A stretch of 8,590 nt of DNA from Bog-1181 sp964565765 (lineage in GTDB: Bacteria; Oederibacteriota; PGYV01; Palsa-1178): contig CAZMGF010000067.1 in NCBI GenBank assembly GCA_964565765.1, forward strand, positions 1-8,590, read 5' to 3'. Each line of letters begins with the position of its first letter. Positions within the stretch are counted from its first letter, which is position 1. Both the position numbers and the translations under genes were made by a program. Below the pieces are notes generated by a model. That model had not been told where the DNA came from. It worked only from the letters and a program-made list of their open reading frames with translations, and did no database searches. Below are positions 1 through 7,373 of the stretch, in pieces.

Positions 1-1465
1 AAATTTTTTTCAATTCCTTTTCAATCTTGTTAATTTTTACCTTTATCACGTCGCCTTTGTTGTTCCTCAGCTTGGCCCTGTTTTTTATGGTTATTCTTCC
101 GATTATTCCTTCGGGCAGCAGAACCGAAACGCCTGTATCATCTATCTCTGTTATCTTGGCGTCGAGATATATGCCTTCCTTGTATTTGGACGCGAATATG
201 GACCATGGCGAGGCGTGCATCTGTTTTAAGCCCACCATAATGCGGTACTTTGATTTGTCCACATCAACTATCTTAAATTCCTTTTTCTCACCCGGCTTTA
301 ATGCCTCGGCAACCGTTACCGGCTGGTTCCAGAATATGTTGGAAATATGAATGTACGCGTCGATGTTTTCCTCAAGTTCTATATCAGCCCCGTCGCCTTC
401 AACAATGTTTTTAACAGTGCCGAACACCCTGGCCCCGACCGGATAGCGCTCTTCCATGTTATTCCAGGGGTTTTTTTCAAGCCTTTTTATACTGAGAATC
501 ACCCTGTTTTTGGCCTCGTCGATTTTAAGCACGCAGGTCTTCACAATATCACCGGTTTTGTATATTTCCGAAGCGTTATTTATCCTCCTGAAATAGGAAA
601 GCTCGCCCGAGGGTATAAAACCCTCGAGCCCCTCGTTCACAGATACGACTATGCCTTCGGGAAGAATCTCGCCCACCTTCGCGTCGAGCCTGTCGCCGGG
701 CTTGTTGTTTTCAATAAAAGATTTGAAGGGATTGTCACGCAGCCTCTTCGGGCTCAGTATAACTTTTCCCTTCTCATTGTTCATTACAAGCACCTCAATG
801 GCATCGCCTTCCTTGTAGCCCTCGTCTTCAGGTTTTGATATGAGCCTCCAGGAAAGTTCGCTCATGGGTATAAATGCCTTTACCCCTTCCTTTTCCACTT
901 CAATGCCGTCCGGCAGCGCCTGAAGTATGGTAACCAGCGCCTTTTCATTAATGGGAAAATTCCGGGTCAAAGTCTCCGTCTCTGTCTTTTCTTTTTCATT
1001 AACATATTCCTTATAGGAAACCACCACGTTTCTTTTTTCCTCATCAAGCTGTATTATTTTCAACGGAAGCTTTTTCCCCACGATGTCTTCGCCGTATGAC
1101 TTTGAATGAGACATAGGCAAAAACGCAGTTACATTGGCGCCGAAATCAATTATGAAACCGCCCTTAACTGCCTTAATGACCTCGCCCTCTATAAAACCCG
1201 CGTCCTTAAAGGCAACTTTTACCCTTGAAAATACCAGCTTTTTATCGGCGATTATCTTTGAAAGCGAGACAAAACCCTCGGGTGTTTCAACCCTTTTTAC
1301 ATGCACATCTATCTCATCGCCTTCGTTCAACCCGTCATAATAGGCGTATTTTGCCGTCTCATCTTTCGGGATGACACCTTCACTCTTATATCCTATGTCT
1401 ACAAAAATATCGCCGTCGGATTTACGCACCACTTTTCCCTTTATGATCATTCCGTCTCTAAGCAT
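1..1465 (-). CDS. rpsA: 30S ribosomal protein S1, 3' end beyond the window
   Basis: S1 binds mRNA on the 30S subunit and helps unfold and recruit messages for initiation. The frame is open from the ATG at 1465 to the window edge, giving 488 codons without a stop. It contains serial S1 (OB-fold) repeats at about residues 5-71, 90-153, 172-240, 258-327 and 344-414, and a sixth begins near 430 and is cut. Repeat 1 has the GYKSEGVIP motif and repeat 2 has KGGFIIDFG...AFLPMS, both typical of the ribosome-docking domains of genuine S1. Repeats 3 and 4 carry AFIPMSELSW and GFIPSGELSYF. Family members usually have four to six repeats, so little is probably missing. The start overlaps the ispH stop by one base (TGATG) and has a GGAG seven bases upstream, which implies coupled translation. 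The sixth repeat matches the consensus less well (GRITIKNRAK where a GLVHxSE-like motif is usual). Identification is from visible motifs; the C-terminus is unseen. Confidence 0.93.
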   Translation of the reverse strand, partial: MLRDGMIIKGKVVRKSDGDIFVDIGYKSEGVIPKDETAKYAYYDGLNEGDEIDVHVKRVETPEGFVSLSKIIADKKLVFSRVKVAFKDAGFIEGEVIKAVKGGFIIDFGANVTAFLPMSHSKSYGEDIVGKKLPLKIIQLDEEKRNVVVSYKEYVNEKEKTETETLTRNFPINEKALVTILQALPDGIEVEKEGVKAFIPMSELSWRLISKPEDEGYKEGDAIEVLVMNNEKGKVILSPKRLRDNPFKSFIENNKPGDRLDAKVGEILPEGIVVSVNEGLEGFIPSGELSYFRRINNASEIYKTGDIVKTCVLKIDEAKNRVILSIKRLEKNPWNNMEERYPVGARVFGTVKNIVEGDGADIELEENIDAYIHISNIFWNQPVTVAEALKPGEKKEFKIVDVDKSKYRIMVGLKQMHASPWSIFASKYKEGIYLDAKITEIDDTGVSVLLPEGIIGRITIKNRAKLRNNKGDVIKVKINKIEKELKKI

Positions 1466-2328
1466 CACTTTTCTCCAATCATTTTTATTCTTTTCACCGC
1501 GGCTGCGATGGCCTTCTCAGGCGTTGAAGCTCCCGCCGATACTCCCGCGGCTTTCTTTCCCCTGAACCATTCTTTCCTGATCTCGAGAGCCGATTCAACG
1601 TGATAAACATCCGGCAGAACTGTTTTTCCAAGCTCATAGAGCCTTTTTGTGTTGGCGCTGTTCCTGCCGCCTACTATAATAAGGATATCAGCCTTTTTCG
1701 CCAGTTCAAGCGTCGCCGCCTGCCTGTTCTTTGTAGAGTCGCATATCGTATTGAAAGAGCGCACCTCGGTGTACCTGTTTACAAAGGCCTTTTTCTGCAG
1801 GGCCCCTATAAGCTCCAGATACACGTCTATATTCTGCGTGGTCTGGGAAACTACCCCGACCTTTTCCTTAAACTTTACAGCGGCAACGTCGGGAGCTTTT
1901 GCCACAACTACCGCGTCACGGCCCGCATAACCCAGAATCGATTTTACTTCCGGATGGTCGGCGTCTCCCGCTATTATTACCTGATATTTTTCTTCCGCCA
2001 GTTTCTTTACTATGTTATGTATCTTTTTTACGTACGGGCAGGTAGTGTCGAGCACCGCTGCGCATTTTTCTTTAAGCTCTTCCTCTTCGGACTTAGTGAC
2101 GCCGTGGGTGGATATTATCGCCGCCGCGCCCCTGGCGATGCCGCTTATTTCCTCGACATGCCTGGCGCCGGCCGCCTCCAGGCGTTTAACTTCCTGCGGA
2201 TTGTGTATTATCTCGCGCAGCGAATAAACTTTTCTGCCCCTGTTGGATCGGGCGTATTTAAAGGCCATATCCATCGCCCTTTTTACGCCGAAGCAGAATC
2301 CGGAACCCTCGGCCACGTAAACCTTCAT
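1465..2328 (-). CDS. ispH: 4-hydroxy-3-methylbut-2-enyl diphosphate reductase (IspH/LytB)
   Basis: IspH is the last enzyme of the MEP pathway. It reduces HMBPP to IPP and DMAPP in the cytosol using an Fe-S cluster. The protein is 287 aa, a normal length for the non-fused form. The three cluster-ligand cysteines are visible: C12 in GSGFCFGVKRA, C97 in LDTTCPYV and C196 in NTICDSTKNRQ. The substrate-pocket residues are H42 (IIHNP), H75 (STHGV), H125 and E127 (GDADHPEV), plus the C-terminal SAGASTP loop at 264-270. E127 corresponds to the proton-relay glutamate E126 of E. coli. The ATG at 2328 overlaps the plsC stop by four bases (ATGA) and has only a weak upstream GGA, so translation probably depends on plsC. 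It is directly followed by rpsA. In some Clostridia ispH and S1 are fused into one protein; here a stop codon separates them. Confidence 0.97.
   Translation of the reverse strand: MKVYVAEGSGFCFGVKRAMDMAFKYARSNRGRKVYSLREIIHNPQEVKRLEAAGARHVEEISGIARGAAAIISTHGVTKSEEEELKEKCAAVLDTTCPYVKKIHNIVKKLAEEKYQVIIAGDADHPEVKSILGYAGRDAVVVAKAPDVAAVKFKEKVGVVSQTTQNIDVYLELIGALQKKAFVNRYTEVRSFNTICDSTKNRQAATLELAKKADILIIVGGRNSANTKRLYELGKTVLPDVYHVESALEIRKEWFRGKKAAGVSAGASTPEKAIAAAVKRIKMIGEK
1473..1476 (-). promoter_or_regulatory. Shine-Dalgarno site of rpsA inside the ispH 3' end
   Basis: GGAG lies on the minus strand seven bases before the rpsA ATG, within the last codons of ispH. Together with the TGATG stop-start overlap it fixes the rpsA start and suggests that ribosomes finishing ispH re-initiate on rpsA. 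Confidence 0.75.
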
Positions 2329-3011
2329 TTTTTCCGCGCCGCTTTCAGGGCCTCAAATTCATCCCTTAATTTCTTTATCTCAACCATTATTTTGTCCGTT
2401 ATTTCCTGGTAAACTTCCTTTGACTCGGGCTTCGCAAACTGCTCCGCGAATGTCATGGGTTTTCCGTAAACAGCCGCCACCGGTACAAAAAGTTTCGGCA
2501 GCGCCCTTCCTTTCGGCCATGCGGCAAAGGAATTATTAATATAAACAGGTATAACACCGCATCCCGACTTGTAAACCATCATGCCCACGCCGGCCCTGCC
2601 TTCTTTTATTTCGCCGTCGGGGGTCCTGGTCCCTTCCGGGAACATCCCTACTATCCAGCCTTCTTTGAGGCAGTCAATTACCTTATCCCATGCGTCCCTG
2701 TTTACTACCCCGCGCTTTAAGGGGATTGCCCCCATCTTTTCCAGCATCCAGCCCCACACAGGCACTTTAAAAAGTGTGTCGCGCGCCATATACCTGAAGA
2801 CCCTTCTGTAGGTCGCGACACCTATAAGGGGCGGATCCAAAAAACTTGCATGGTTCGAAGCCGCCACAAATCCGCCTTTTGATGGTATGTTGCCCGTATT
2901 ATACGCCCTGTAAAAATGGAAAATATGCAGATAGGACCATGATAAAGTCTTATAAAAATTATGGACTATGTAGATCAAAAATTTATCCGCTGCTTTAAAA
3001 AATCTTTTCAT
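2325..3011 (-). CDS. plsC: 1-acyl-sn-glycerol-3-phosphate acyltransferase (PlsC/LPLAT family)
   Basis: This is a 228-aa lysophospholipid acyltransferase-family protein, expected to acylate 1-acyl-glycerol-3-phosphate to phosphatidic acid at the inner face of the cytoplasmic membrane. The catalytic HX4D motif is NHASFLD (H54, D59). The glycerophosphate-binding motif is FPEGTRT (124-130), and the fourth family block is VIPVYI (153-158). Hydrophobic and aromatic stretches near residues 10-35 could anchor it to the membrane. The C-terminus is highly charged (KKLRDEFEALKAARKK). The start at 3011 has an AGGTGA-type site formed by the end of aroA, whose stop lies only three bases upstream, and its own stop overlaps ispH by four bases. 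PlsC next to ispH/rpsA, often with cmk, is a known bacterial arrangement. The acyl donor (acyl-CoA or acyl-ACP) and the exact substrate cannot be read from the sequence. Confidence 0.92.
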   Translation of the reverse strand: MKRFFKAADKFLIYIVHNFYKTLSWSYLHIFHFYRAYNTGNIPSKGGFVAASNHASFLDPPLIGVATYRRVFRYMARDTLFKVPVWGWMLEKMGAIPLKRGVVNRDAWDKVIDCLKEGWIVGMFPEGTRTPDGEIKEGRAGVGMMVYKSGCGVIPVYINNSFAAWPKGRALPKLFVPVAAVYGKPMTFAEQFAKPESKEVYQEITDKIMVEIKKLRDEFEALKAARKK

Positions 3012-3014
3012 ATC

Positions 3015-4298
3015 TCACCTTAACGAGGCTATGGTTTCATAAAATTTCGGGAAAGATGTGTCCACACATTCAATATCCTTGATAAGCATGCCGTTCTCGC
3101 CGGAAAGCGCGGCAACCGAGAATGCCATGGCTATCCTGTGGTCGCCGAAAGAATCAATCGAGGCGTATTTGAACGGCGTCCCATTATTGCCCTCTATTAC
3201 CATACCGTCCGGCGTTGAAAACGCTTTAACTCCTATGAGTTTTAAATTTTTCACAACTGTCTCAATCCTGTCTGTTTCCTTGTACCTGAGTTCTTCCGCG
3301 TTCATAATCACAGTTTTACCCTTAGCAAAGGCCGCGGCCACCGCAATTACAGGTATTTCATCTATAAGCTTGGGTATCATGTCTCCTTTTATTATTGTGC
3401 CCTTCAATTTTGATGTCTTTACCACCACATCGCCCACCGGCTCTCCATTTTTTTCCTTGAGGTTCCTTATTACTATCTTTGCCCCCATTTTTTTCATAAC
3501 TTCAATCAGCCCGACCCTGGTGGGATTGAGCCCGATATCCTTTACGGAAATCCTTGAGTTTTTTACCATGAGCCCCGCGATTATAAAATATGCGGCCGAT
3601 GAAATATCTCCCGGCACAAATACGGGTTTTGCCGCAAGTTCCTTACCCGGTTTTATTGTGACCGTGTTATTTTTAACTTTTATGCGCGCGCCGAAATATT
3701 CAAGCATGCGTTCTGTGTGATCCCTGGATTTTGCCGGCTCGGTTATCACGGTCTCGCCGTTGGCGTGAAGCGCCGCGAGCAATATGGCGGATTTTACCTG
3801 CGCGCTTGCCATGGGAAGTTTGTATTTTATCCCCTTTAATGTCTGGCCGTGCACCGTTACAGGCGCCTTTCCGCCCCTGCTCTCAAATTTCGCGCCCATC
3901 AGGGAAAGCGGCTCCAGCACCCTTGCCATGGGCCTTTTCACTATCTGGTTGTCTCCGGTAATTACAGAGGTAAAATGCTGGGCGGCAAGCACGCCCAGGG
4001 AGAGCCTTATGTCCGTCCCGGAATTTCCAACGTAGAGCTGCTGTCCCGGCTGGTTAAGCGAATAAAGTCCGTTGCCGTATATATAGTATTCATCCTTCTT
4101 TTTTTCAATTTTTACCCCGAGCGCGGTATAAACCTTTACCGTGTCCAGTGTGTCCGAAGCTTCAAGAAAATTAGTTACCCTGGTTGTCCCCTTGGCGATG
4201 GAGCCTATTATTACGGCCCTGTGTGATATTGATTTATCACCCTGCACATTCACGCTTGCGCGGCATTTTTCCAGCGGTGCGACATGTATTTTTTTCAT
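3015..4298 (-). CDS. aroA: 3-phosphoshikimate 1-carboxyvinyltransferase (EPSP synthase)
   Basis: AroA condenses shikimate-3-phosphate with phosphoenolpyruvate to EPSP, the sixth step of the shikimate pathway. The 427-aa length is standard. Visible active-site elements are GDKSISHRA (K22, S23, R27), GNSGTDIR (91-98), KRPM (121-124), the shikimate-phosphate motif SAQVKSA (165-171), the catalytic aspartate in LIDEIP (D313, E314), RYKETDR (338-344), GDHR (385-388) and K418 in FPKF. The two pseudo-repeated halves expected for the fold are both present. An oddity is aspartate 96 after GNSGT, where threonine, alanine or glycine is usual; the glycine whose change to alanine gives glyphosate tolerance (G94 here) is retained. 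The ATG at 4298 overlaps the tyrA stop by four bases, and a GGGAG 11 bases upstream is further than ideal, so coupling to tyrA is likely. cmk, the usual downstream partner, is missing. Confidence 0.97.
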   Translation of the reverse strand: MKKIHVAPLEKCRASVNVQGDKSISHRAVIIGSIAKGTTRVTNFLEASDTLDTVKVYTALGVKIEKKKDEYYIYGNGLYSLNQPGQQLYVGNSGTDIRLSLGVLAAQHFTSVITGDNQIVKRPMARVLEPLSLMGAKFESRGGKAPVTVHGQTLKGIKYKLPMASAQVKSAILLAALHANGETVITEPAKSRDHTERMLEYFGARIKVKNNTVTIKPGKELAAKPVFVPGDISSAAYFIIAGLMVKNSRISVKDIGLNPTRVGLIEVMKKMGAKIVIRNLKEKNGEPVGDVVVKTSKLKGTIIKGDMIPKLIDEIPVIAVAAAFAKGKTVIMNAEELRYKETDRIETVVKNLKLIGVKAFSTPDGMVIEGNNGTPFKYASIDSFGDHRIAMAFSVAALSGENGMLIKDIECVDTSFPKFYETIASLR

Positions 4299-5164
4299 TT
4301 ATTAAGAGACTCCCTCAGCATTCTGGCATTTCTGATATATTTTTTTAATCCGTTTATATCCTGTTTTTTGATAAGCTCTTTAAGTTTTTTAAGTTCATTT
4401 TCCGTACGGCCGACATCCTTTAAAACCGCGTTTTTATTTTCAAGAAATATGCCGCTCCAGATTTCCTCGTTTGAAGCGCCGATTCTTGTGGCGTCCTTAA
4501 ATCCGTTTCCTATTATTGCCGGATTCTTTTTTATTGTGTCTGCCTGCGTGGTTGAAAGCAAAAAAGCCAGCAAATGCGGCAGATGGCTCACGCCGGATAT
4601 CTTTTCATCATGTTCCGCCGGCGCCATCTCAACCGTGTTCATGCCCAGCCTTTTCCAGAAATTCCCGACATATTCAAGACGTTTTGCGTCTGTTTTCAGC
4701 GTGGGAGTAATAATACAGGTGCCGCCTCGATACAAATCCGCGCCGCTGTTTTTAATGCCTGCTTTCTCCGAGCCCACCATTGGATGCGAGCCGACAAAAA
4801 GATTCATATCGTTACCTGCGCTTTTTTCCATCTTTTCAATGGAAGAGACAACCGCCTGTTTAACGCTCCCCATATCAGTCACGGCCCCGGCTCCGTGCAT
4901 ATACCGGTAATTATCACGGAAAAGCTCCGCTATGAGCGGCACCGGCACGCCAAAAACAATTATATCGGCCCCTGAAAAGCCTTCCTTGTAATCCGTGGTA
5001 ACTCCGGTAGCCGCGCCGCATTTTAGCGCGCCGGCAAGCCTTTTTTTATCGCGGCCTATGCCTGTAACTTCACCGGCAATTTTTCCCTTTAACAGGGCCA
5101 TACCAAGGCTTCCGCCCATTAGCCCCATGCCGACTATAGCGACTTTTTTATACCTTAAACTCAT
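4295..5164 (-). CDS. tyrA: Prephenate dehydrogenase, monofunctional
   Basis: TyrA oxidatively decarboxylates prephenate (or arogenate) towards tyrosine. The 289-aa protein has an N-terminal Rossmann fold with VGMGLMGGS (11-19) and a C-terminal helical dimerisation domain. Family residues visible are S100 in DMGSVK, S126 and catalytic H127 in GSHPMVGSEKAG, H194 and H197 in SHLPHLLAF, and R227 in FKDATRIGAS. There is no fused chorismate mutase and no C-terminal ACT domain, so feedback control by tyrosine through an ACT domain is not expected. At the end of the second beta strand the sequence is TGIGRD, with no acidic residue at the position that usually binds the NAD ribose. An arginine at 38 could favour NADP; this is inference. 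The start at 5164 has GAAGG five bases upstream, and 28 bases separate it from aroF. The stop overlaps aroA. Confidence 0.94.
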   Translation of the reverse strand: MSLRYKKVAIVGMGLMGGSLGMALLKGKIAGEVTGIGRDKKRLAGALKCGAATGVTTDYKEGFSGADIIVFGVPVPLIAELFRDNYRYMHGAGAVTDMGSVKQAVVSSIEKMEKSAGNDMNLFVGSHPMVGSEKAGIKNSGADLYRGGTCIITPTLKTDAKRLEYVGNFWKRLGMNTVEMAPAEHDEKISGVSHLPHLLAFLLSTTQADTIKKNPAIIGNGFKDATRIGASNEEIWSGIFLENKNAVLKDVGRTENELKKLKELIKKQDINGLKKYIRNARMLRESLNK

Positions 5165-5192
5165 ATCAACCTTCTTATATTTTATTGCGGTT

Positions 5193-6206
5193 TTAAACCG
5201 ACCTGTCTATTGCTTTGGCTATCTTTGCGCACTCTTTTACAAGTTCCCTGTATTCAGAAGGTATCAGCGACTGATCCCCGTCGGAGAGCGCCTCCTCGGG
5301 TTTTGGATGCACTTCTATAAGAATCGCGTCGGCGCCGGCCGCAACAGCCGCCCTTGACATGGGCGTTATTAACGGCTTCTTTCCCGTGCCGTGCGATGGA
5401 TCCACCGCGACGGGAAGGTGCGTAAGGCTCTTGACCAGCGGCACGGCTGACAGGTCAAGGGTGTTCCTTGTGGCGGTTTCAAATGTCCTTATGCCGCGCT
5501 CGCATAAAATAACGTTCATGTTTCCGTTAGCCAGGATATATTCCGCAGACATAAGCCACTCGGAAACAGTGGACATCATGCCCCTTTTTAAAAGCACCGG
5601 TTTTTGGGTCTTTCCGACTTCCTTTAACAGCTCAAAATTCTGCATGTTTCTGGCCCCTACCTGGAACATATCGGCATATTTATTGACAAGAGCCACGTGC
5701 CTCGTATCAAGAACTTCAGTTACTATTGGAAGGCCGTACATATCCCTCGCCTCGGCAAGAAGTTTTAAACCCTCTTCGCCCATCCCCTGGAAAGCGTAAG
5801 GGGATGTCCTGGGTTTGAAGGCCCCGCCGCGCAGTATATGGGCCCCGGCTTCCTTAATGGCCTTGGTGGTTGCGAGTATTTGCTTTCTGCTTTCAACGGA
5901 ACACGGGCCGGCCACCATTACTATTTTGTTTCCGCCTATCTCGACATTGCCGCATTTTACTATTGAGTTTTCTTTTTTAAAATCACGGCTGGCAAGCTTG
6001 TATGGTTTTAGTATCTGCATGACCTTGTCAACGCCGGAAAAGCCCTCGAAAGGCACCCCCTGCAGCACCCGTTCATCGCCGATAACGCCGATGATTGTTG
6101 TCTCCTTGCCCTTTGAAATATGCGGCAGGAGCTTAAATTCCTTGATTTTTTTTACGATATGTCCCACCTGCGTTTTTGAAGCTTTTGGTTTCATAACAAT
6201 AATCAT
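5193..6206 (-). CDS. aroF: 3-deoxy-7-phosphoheptulonate (DAHP) synthase, type I-beta with N-terminal regulatory domain
   Basis: This enzyme condenses PEP with erythrose-4-phosphate to DAHP, the committed step of aromatic biosynthesis. At 337 aa it has the two-part layout of the Thermotoga maritima enzyme: a ferredoxin-like domain (about residues 1-70, starting MIIVMKPKAS) and a TIM-barrel catalytic domain. Barrel motifs are VAGPCSVES (98-106), FKPRTSPYAFQG (130-141), GARNMQNF (184-191), LLKRGM (205-210), CERGIRTFE (235-243), DPSHGTGKK (269-277) and EVHPKPEEALSDGDQS (298-313). The metal ligands C102, H272, E298 and D309 fall at the same positions as I recall for T. maritima. In that family the N-terminal domain mediates feedback inhibition by tyrosine and phenylalanine, which would suit an operon making those amino acids. 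The start at 6206 is supported by GGAGG six bases upstream. No chorismate mutase domain is fused. Confidence 0.96.
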   Translation of the reverse strand: MIIVMKPKASKTQVGHIVKKIKEFKLLPHISKGKETTIIGVIGDERVLQGVPFEGFSGVDKVMQILKPYKLASRDFKKENSIVKCGNVEIGGNKIVMVAGPCSVESRKQILATTKAIKEAGAHILRGGAFKPRTSPYAFQGMGEEGLKLLAEARDMYGLPIVTEVLDTRHVALVNKYADMFQVGARNMQNFELLKEVGKTQKPVLLKRGMMSTVSEWLMSAEYILANGNMNVILCERGIRTFETATRNTLDLSAVPLVKSLTHLPVAVDPSHGTGKKPLITPMSRAAVAAGADAILIEVHPKPEEALSDGDQSLIPSEYRELVKECAKIAKAIDRSV

Positions 6207-6226
6207 TTTGTTCCTCCGTAAAATTT

Positions 6227-6241
6227 GGGGCAGACAGCCCC
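6227..6241 (-). other. Small GC-rich hairpin in the hisC-aroF gap
   Basis: The transcript between hisC and aroF can fold GGGGC-TGTCT-GCCCC, a 5-bp all-GC stem with a five-base loop. It lies just after the hisC stop codon and about ten bases before the aroF ribosome-binding site. It is followed by AAATTTTAC, too few T residues for a convincing intrinsic terminator. It could be a weak attenuator, a processing or stability element, or chance. Confidence 0.4.
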
Positions 6242-6243
6242 TT

Positions 6244-7326
6244 TTATAATATTTCCCTTAACGCTTTTATTAGCTTCCTGTTTTCCGGCATCGTGCCTAT
6301 CGTAATTCTTGCGTAATTGTCAAACTGGGGCCTTATTATTAAGCCTTTTTTCAGCAGCCCCTCAAATACCACTTTGCAGTTGGATTTAAATTCAACAAAT
6401 ATAAAATTTGCGTTAGTCGGCACGCATTTAACCCCGAGTTTCTTTAATTCAGCGTACATATATTTCTTTCCGTCATTATTGGCCTTAAGTGTTTTCTTCA
6501 GGTGCAGCCTGTCGAGAATTGCCGCTTCCGCGCCGGCCTGGGCCAGGCTGTTGGCGTTAAAAGGAGGCCTGATTCTCTCTATTATTTCTATAATGTCAGG
6601 GTCGGCTATGGCATACCCTATCCTTATCCCGGCAAGCCCGTATATCTTCGAGAATGTACGCAACACGATAAGATTAGGGTATTTTGAAAGATATTTGATA
6701 CCGTCCGGGTTGTTCTTATCCTGCGTGAATTCAAAATAAGCCTCGTCAAGAGCGACTATGGTTTTCGGGTTCACTGCCGCCATAAGCTTTTCAAATTCTT
6801 CCCTCGAAATAGTGGTGCCCGTGGGATTGTTCGGGTTGCATATGTATATAAGTTTTGTCTTCACGTTCAGCCTTTTTATAAATCCGTCAATATCATGGCT
6901 GAAATTTTTGTGCGGCACCTGGATAGCCGTCCCGCCTGCCAGGTCGGCTGCTATTGGATATACAACAAATGAGAGGGATGAGAACATTACCTCGTCACCG
7001 GGAGAAACAAAAGCCTCGGCAATAAGGTGCAGAAGTTCGTTGGAGCCGTTGCCGAAAACAAGGGTATCCTCTTTTATTTTCAGGTGTTTTGCCAGGGCGC
7101 GCCTTAAGTAAAACGCTCCGCTCTCCGGATAAAGGTTAAGGGAGCCGAGCTTTTTCGAAATTGCCTTTACTGCCAGTTTTGACGGCCCGAGCGGATTTTC
7201 ATTTGAAGCGAGTTTTATAACCTCTTTAATGCCATATTCACGCTGGACTTCCTCGATGGGTTTTCCGGGAATATAGGGTTTGATATTCATTACGCTTTTA
7301 TTGGCAGAATCACTGAACTTGTTCAT
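6244..7326 (-). CDS. hisC: HisC-type PLP aminotransferase (histidinol-phosphate / aromatic aminotransferase)
   Basis: This is a class I/II fold aminotransferase of the HisC family, 360 aa from the chosen start and normal for the family. Visible features are the N-terminal KPYIPGKP (16-23) and ASNENPLGPS (40-49) motifs, FGNGSNEL (91-98), CNPNNPTGT (163-171), the PLP-pyridine aspartate in DEAYFEF (D194, Y197), the Schiff-base lysine K227 in RTFSKIYGLAGIRIGY, and a C-terminal arginine in YARITIGT (R340) that should bind the substrate carboxylate. HisC enzymes transaminate imidazole-acetol phosphate to histidinol phosphate, and several also act on phenylpyruvate and 4-hydroxyphenylpyruvate. No other his gene is present and the next genes are aroF, tyrA and aroA, so an aromatic aminotransferase role is likely; this is inferred from context. 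The ATG at 7326 was chosen because AGGAG lies seven bases upstream. The frame stays open to a GTG at 7392, but that extension lacks a good ribosome-binding site and family resemblance. Confidence 0.93.
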   Translation of the reverse strand: MNKFSDSANKSVMNIKPYIPGKPIEEVQREYGIKEVIKLASNENPLGPSKLAVKAISKKLGSLNLYPESGAFYLRRALAKHLKIKEDTLVFGNGSNELLHLIAEAFVSPGDEVMFSSLSFVVYPIAADLAGGTAIQVPHKNFSHDIDGFIKRLNVKTKLIYICNPNNPTGTTISREEFEKLMAAVNPKTIVALDEAYFEFTQDKNNPDGIKYLSKYPNLIVLRTFSKIYGLAGIRIGYAIADPDIIEIIERIRPPFNANSLAQAGAEAAILDRLHLKKTLKANNDGKKYMYAELKKLGVKCVPTNANFIFVEFKSNCKVVFEGLLKKGLIIRPQFDNYARITIGTMPENRKLIKALREIL

Positions 7327-7333
7327 CTTTATA

Positions 7334-7338
7334 CTCCT
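7334..7338 (-). promoter_or_regulatory. Shine-Dalgarno site deciding the hisC start
   Basis: AGGAG lies seven bases before the ATG at 7326. It favours this start over the in-frame GTG at 7392, the ATG at 7347 and the later ATG at about 7290. It sits at the end of the operon leader. Confidence 0.75.
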
Positions 7339-7350
7339 GACATTCATGTT

Positions 7351-7373
7351 CTCAAGTTTTGATGTGCCTTGAG
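7351..7373 (-). other. Stem-loop in the hisC leader
   Basis: The leader can pair CTCAAG with CTTGAG (6 bp) across an 11-base loop, about 12 bases before the hisC ribosome-binding site. The stem is short and has no T tract, so it is not a terminator. It could modulate initiation or be incidental. Confidence 0.3.

Noticed and set aside
347..838. Plus-strand open frames opposite rpsA
   Set aside because: The minus strand has an uninterrupted 488-codon S1 frame with repeated S1 domains. The plus-strand frames show no motif.
1600..2412. A 270-codon plus-strand open frame opposite ispH and plsC
   Set aside because: It lies antisense to well-supported IspH with all cluster cysteines. Its protein has no recognisable motif, and it spans a gene boundary on the other strand. 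It is a composition shadow.
3058..3720. A 220-codon plus-strand open frame opposite aroA
   Set aside because: The opposite strand encodes EPSP synthase with all active-site motifs. The plus-strand product is low-complexity Ser/Ile/Phe-rich, as expected from reverse-complemented codons.
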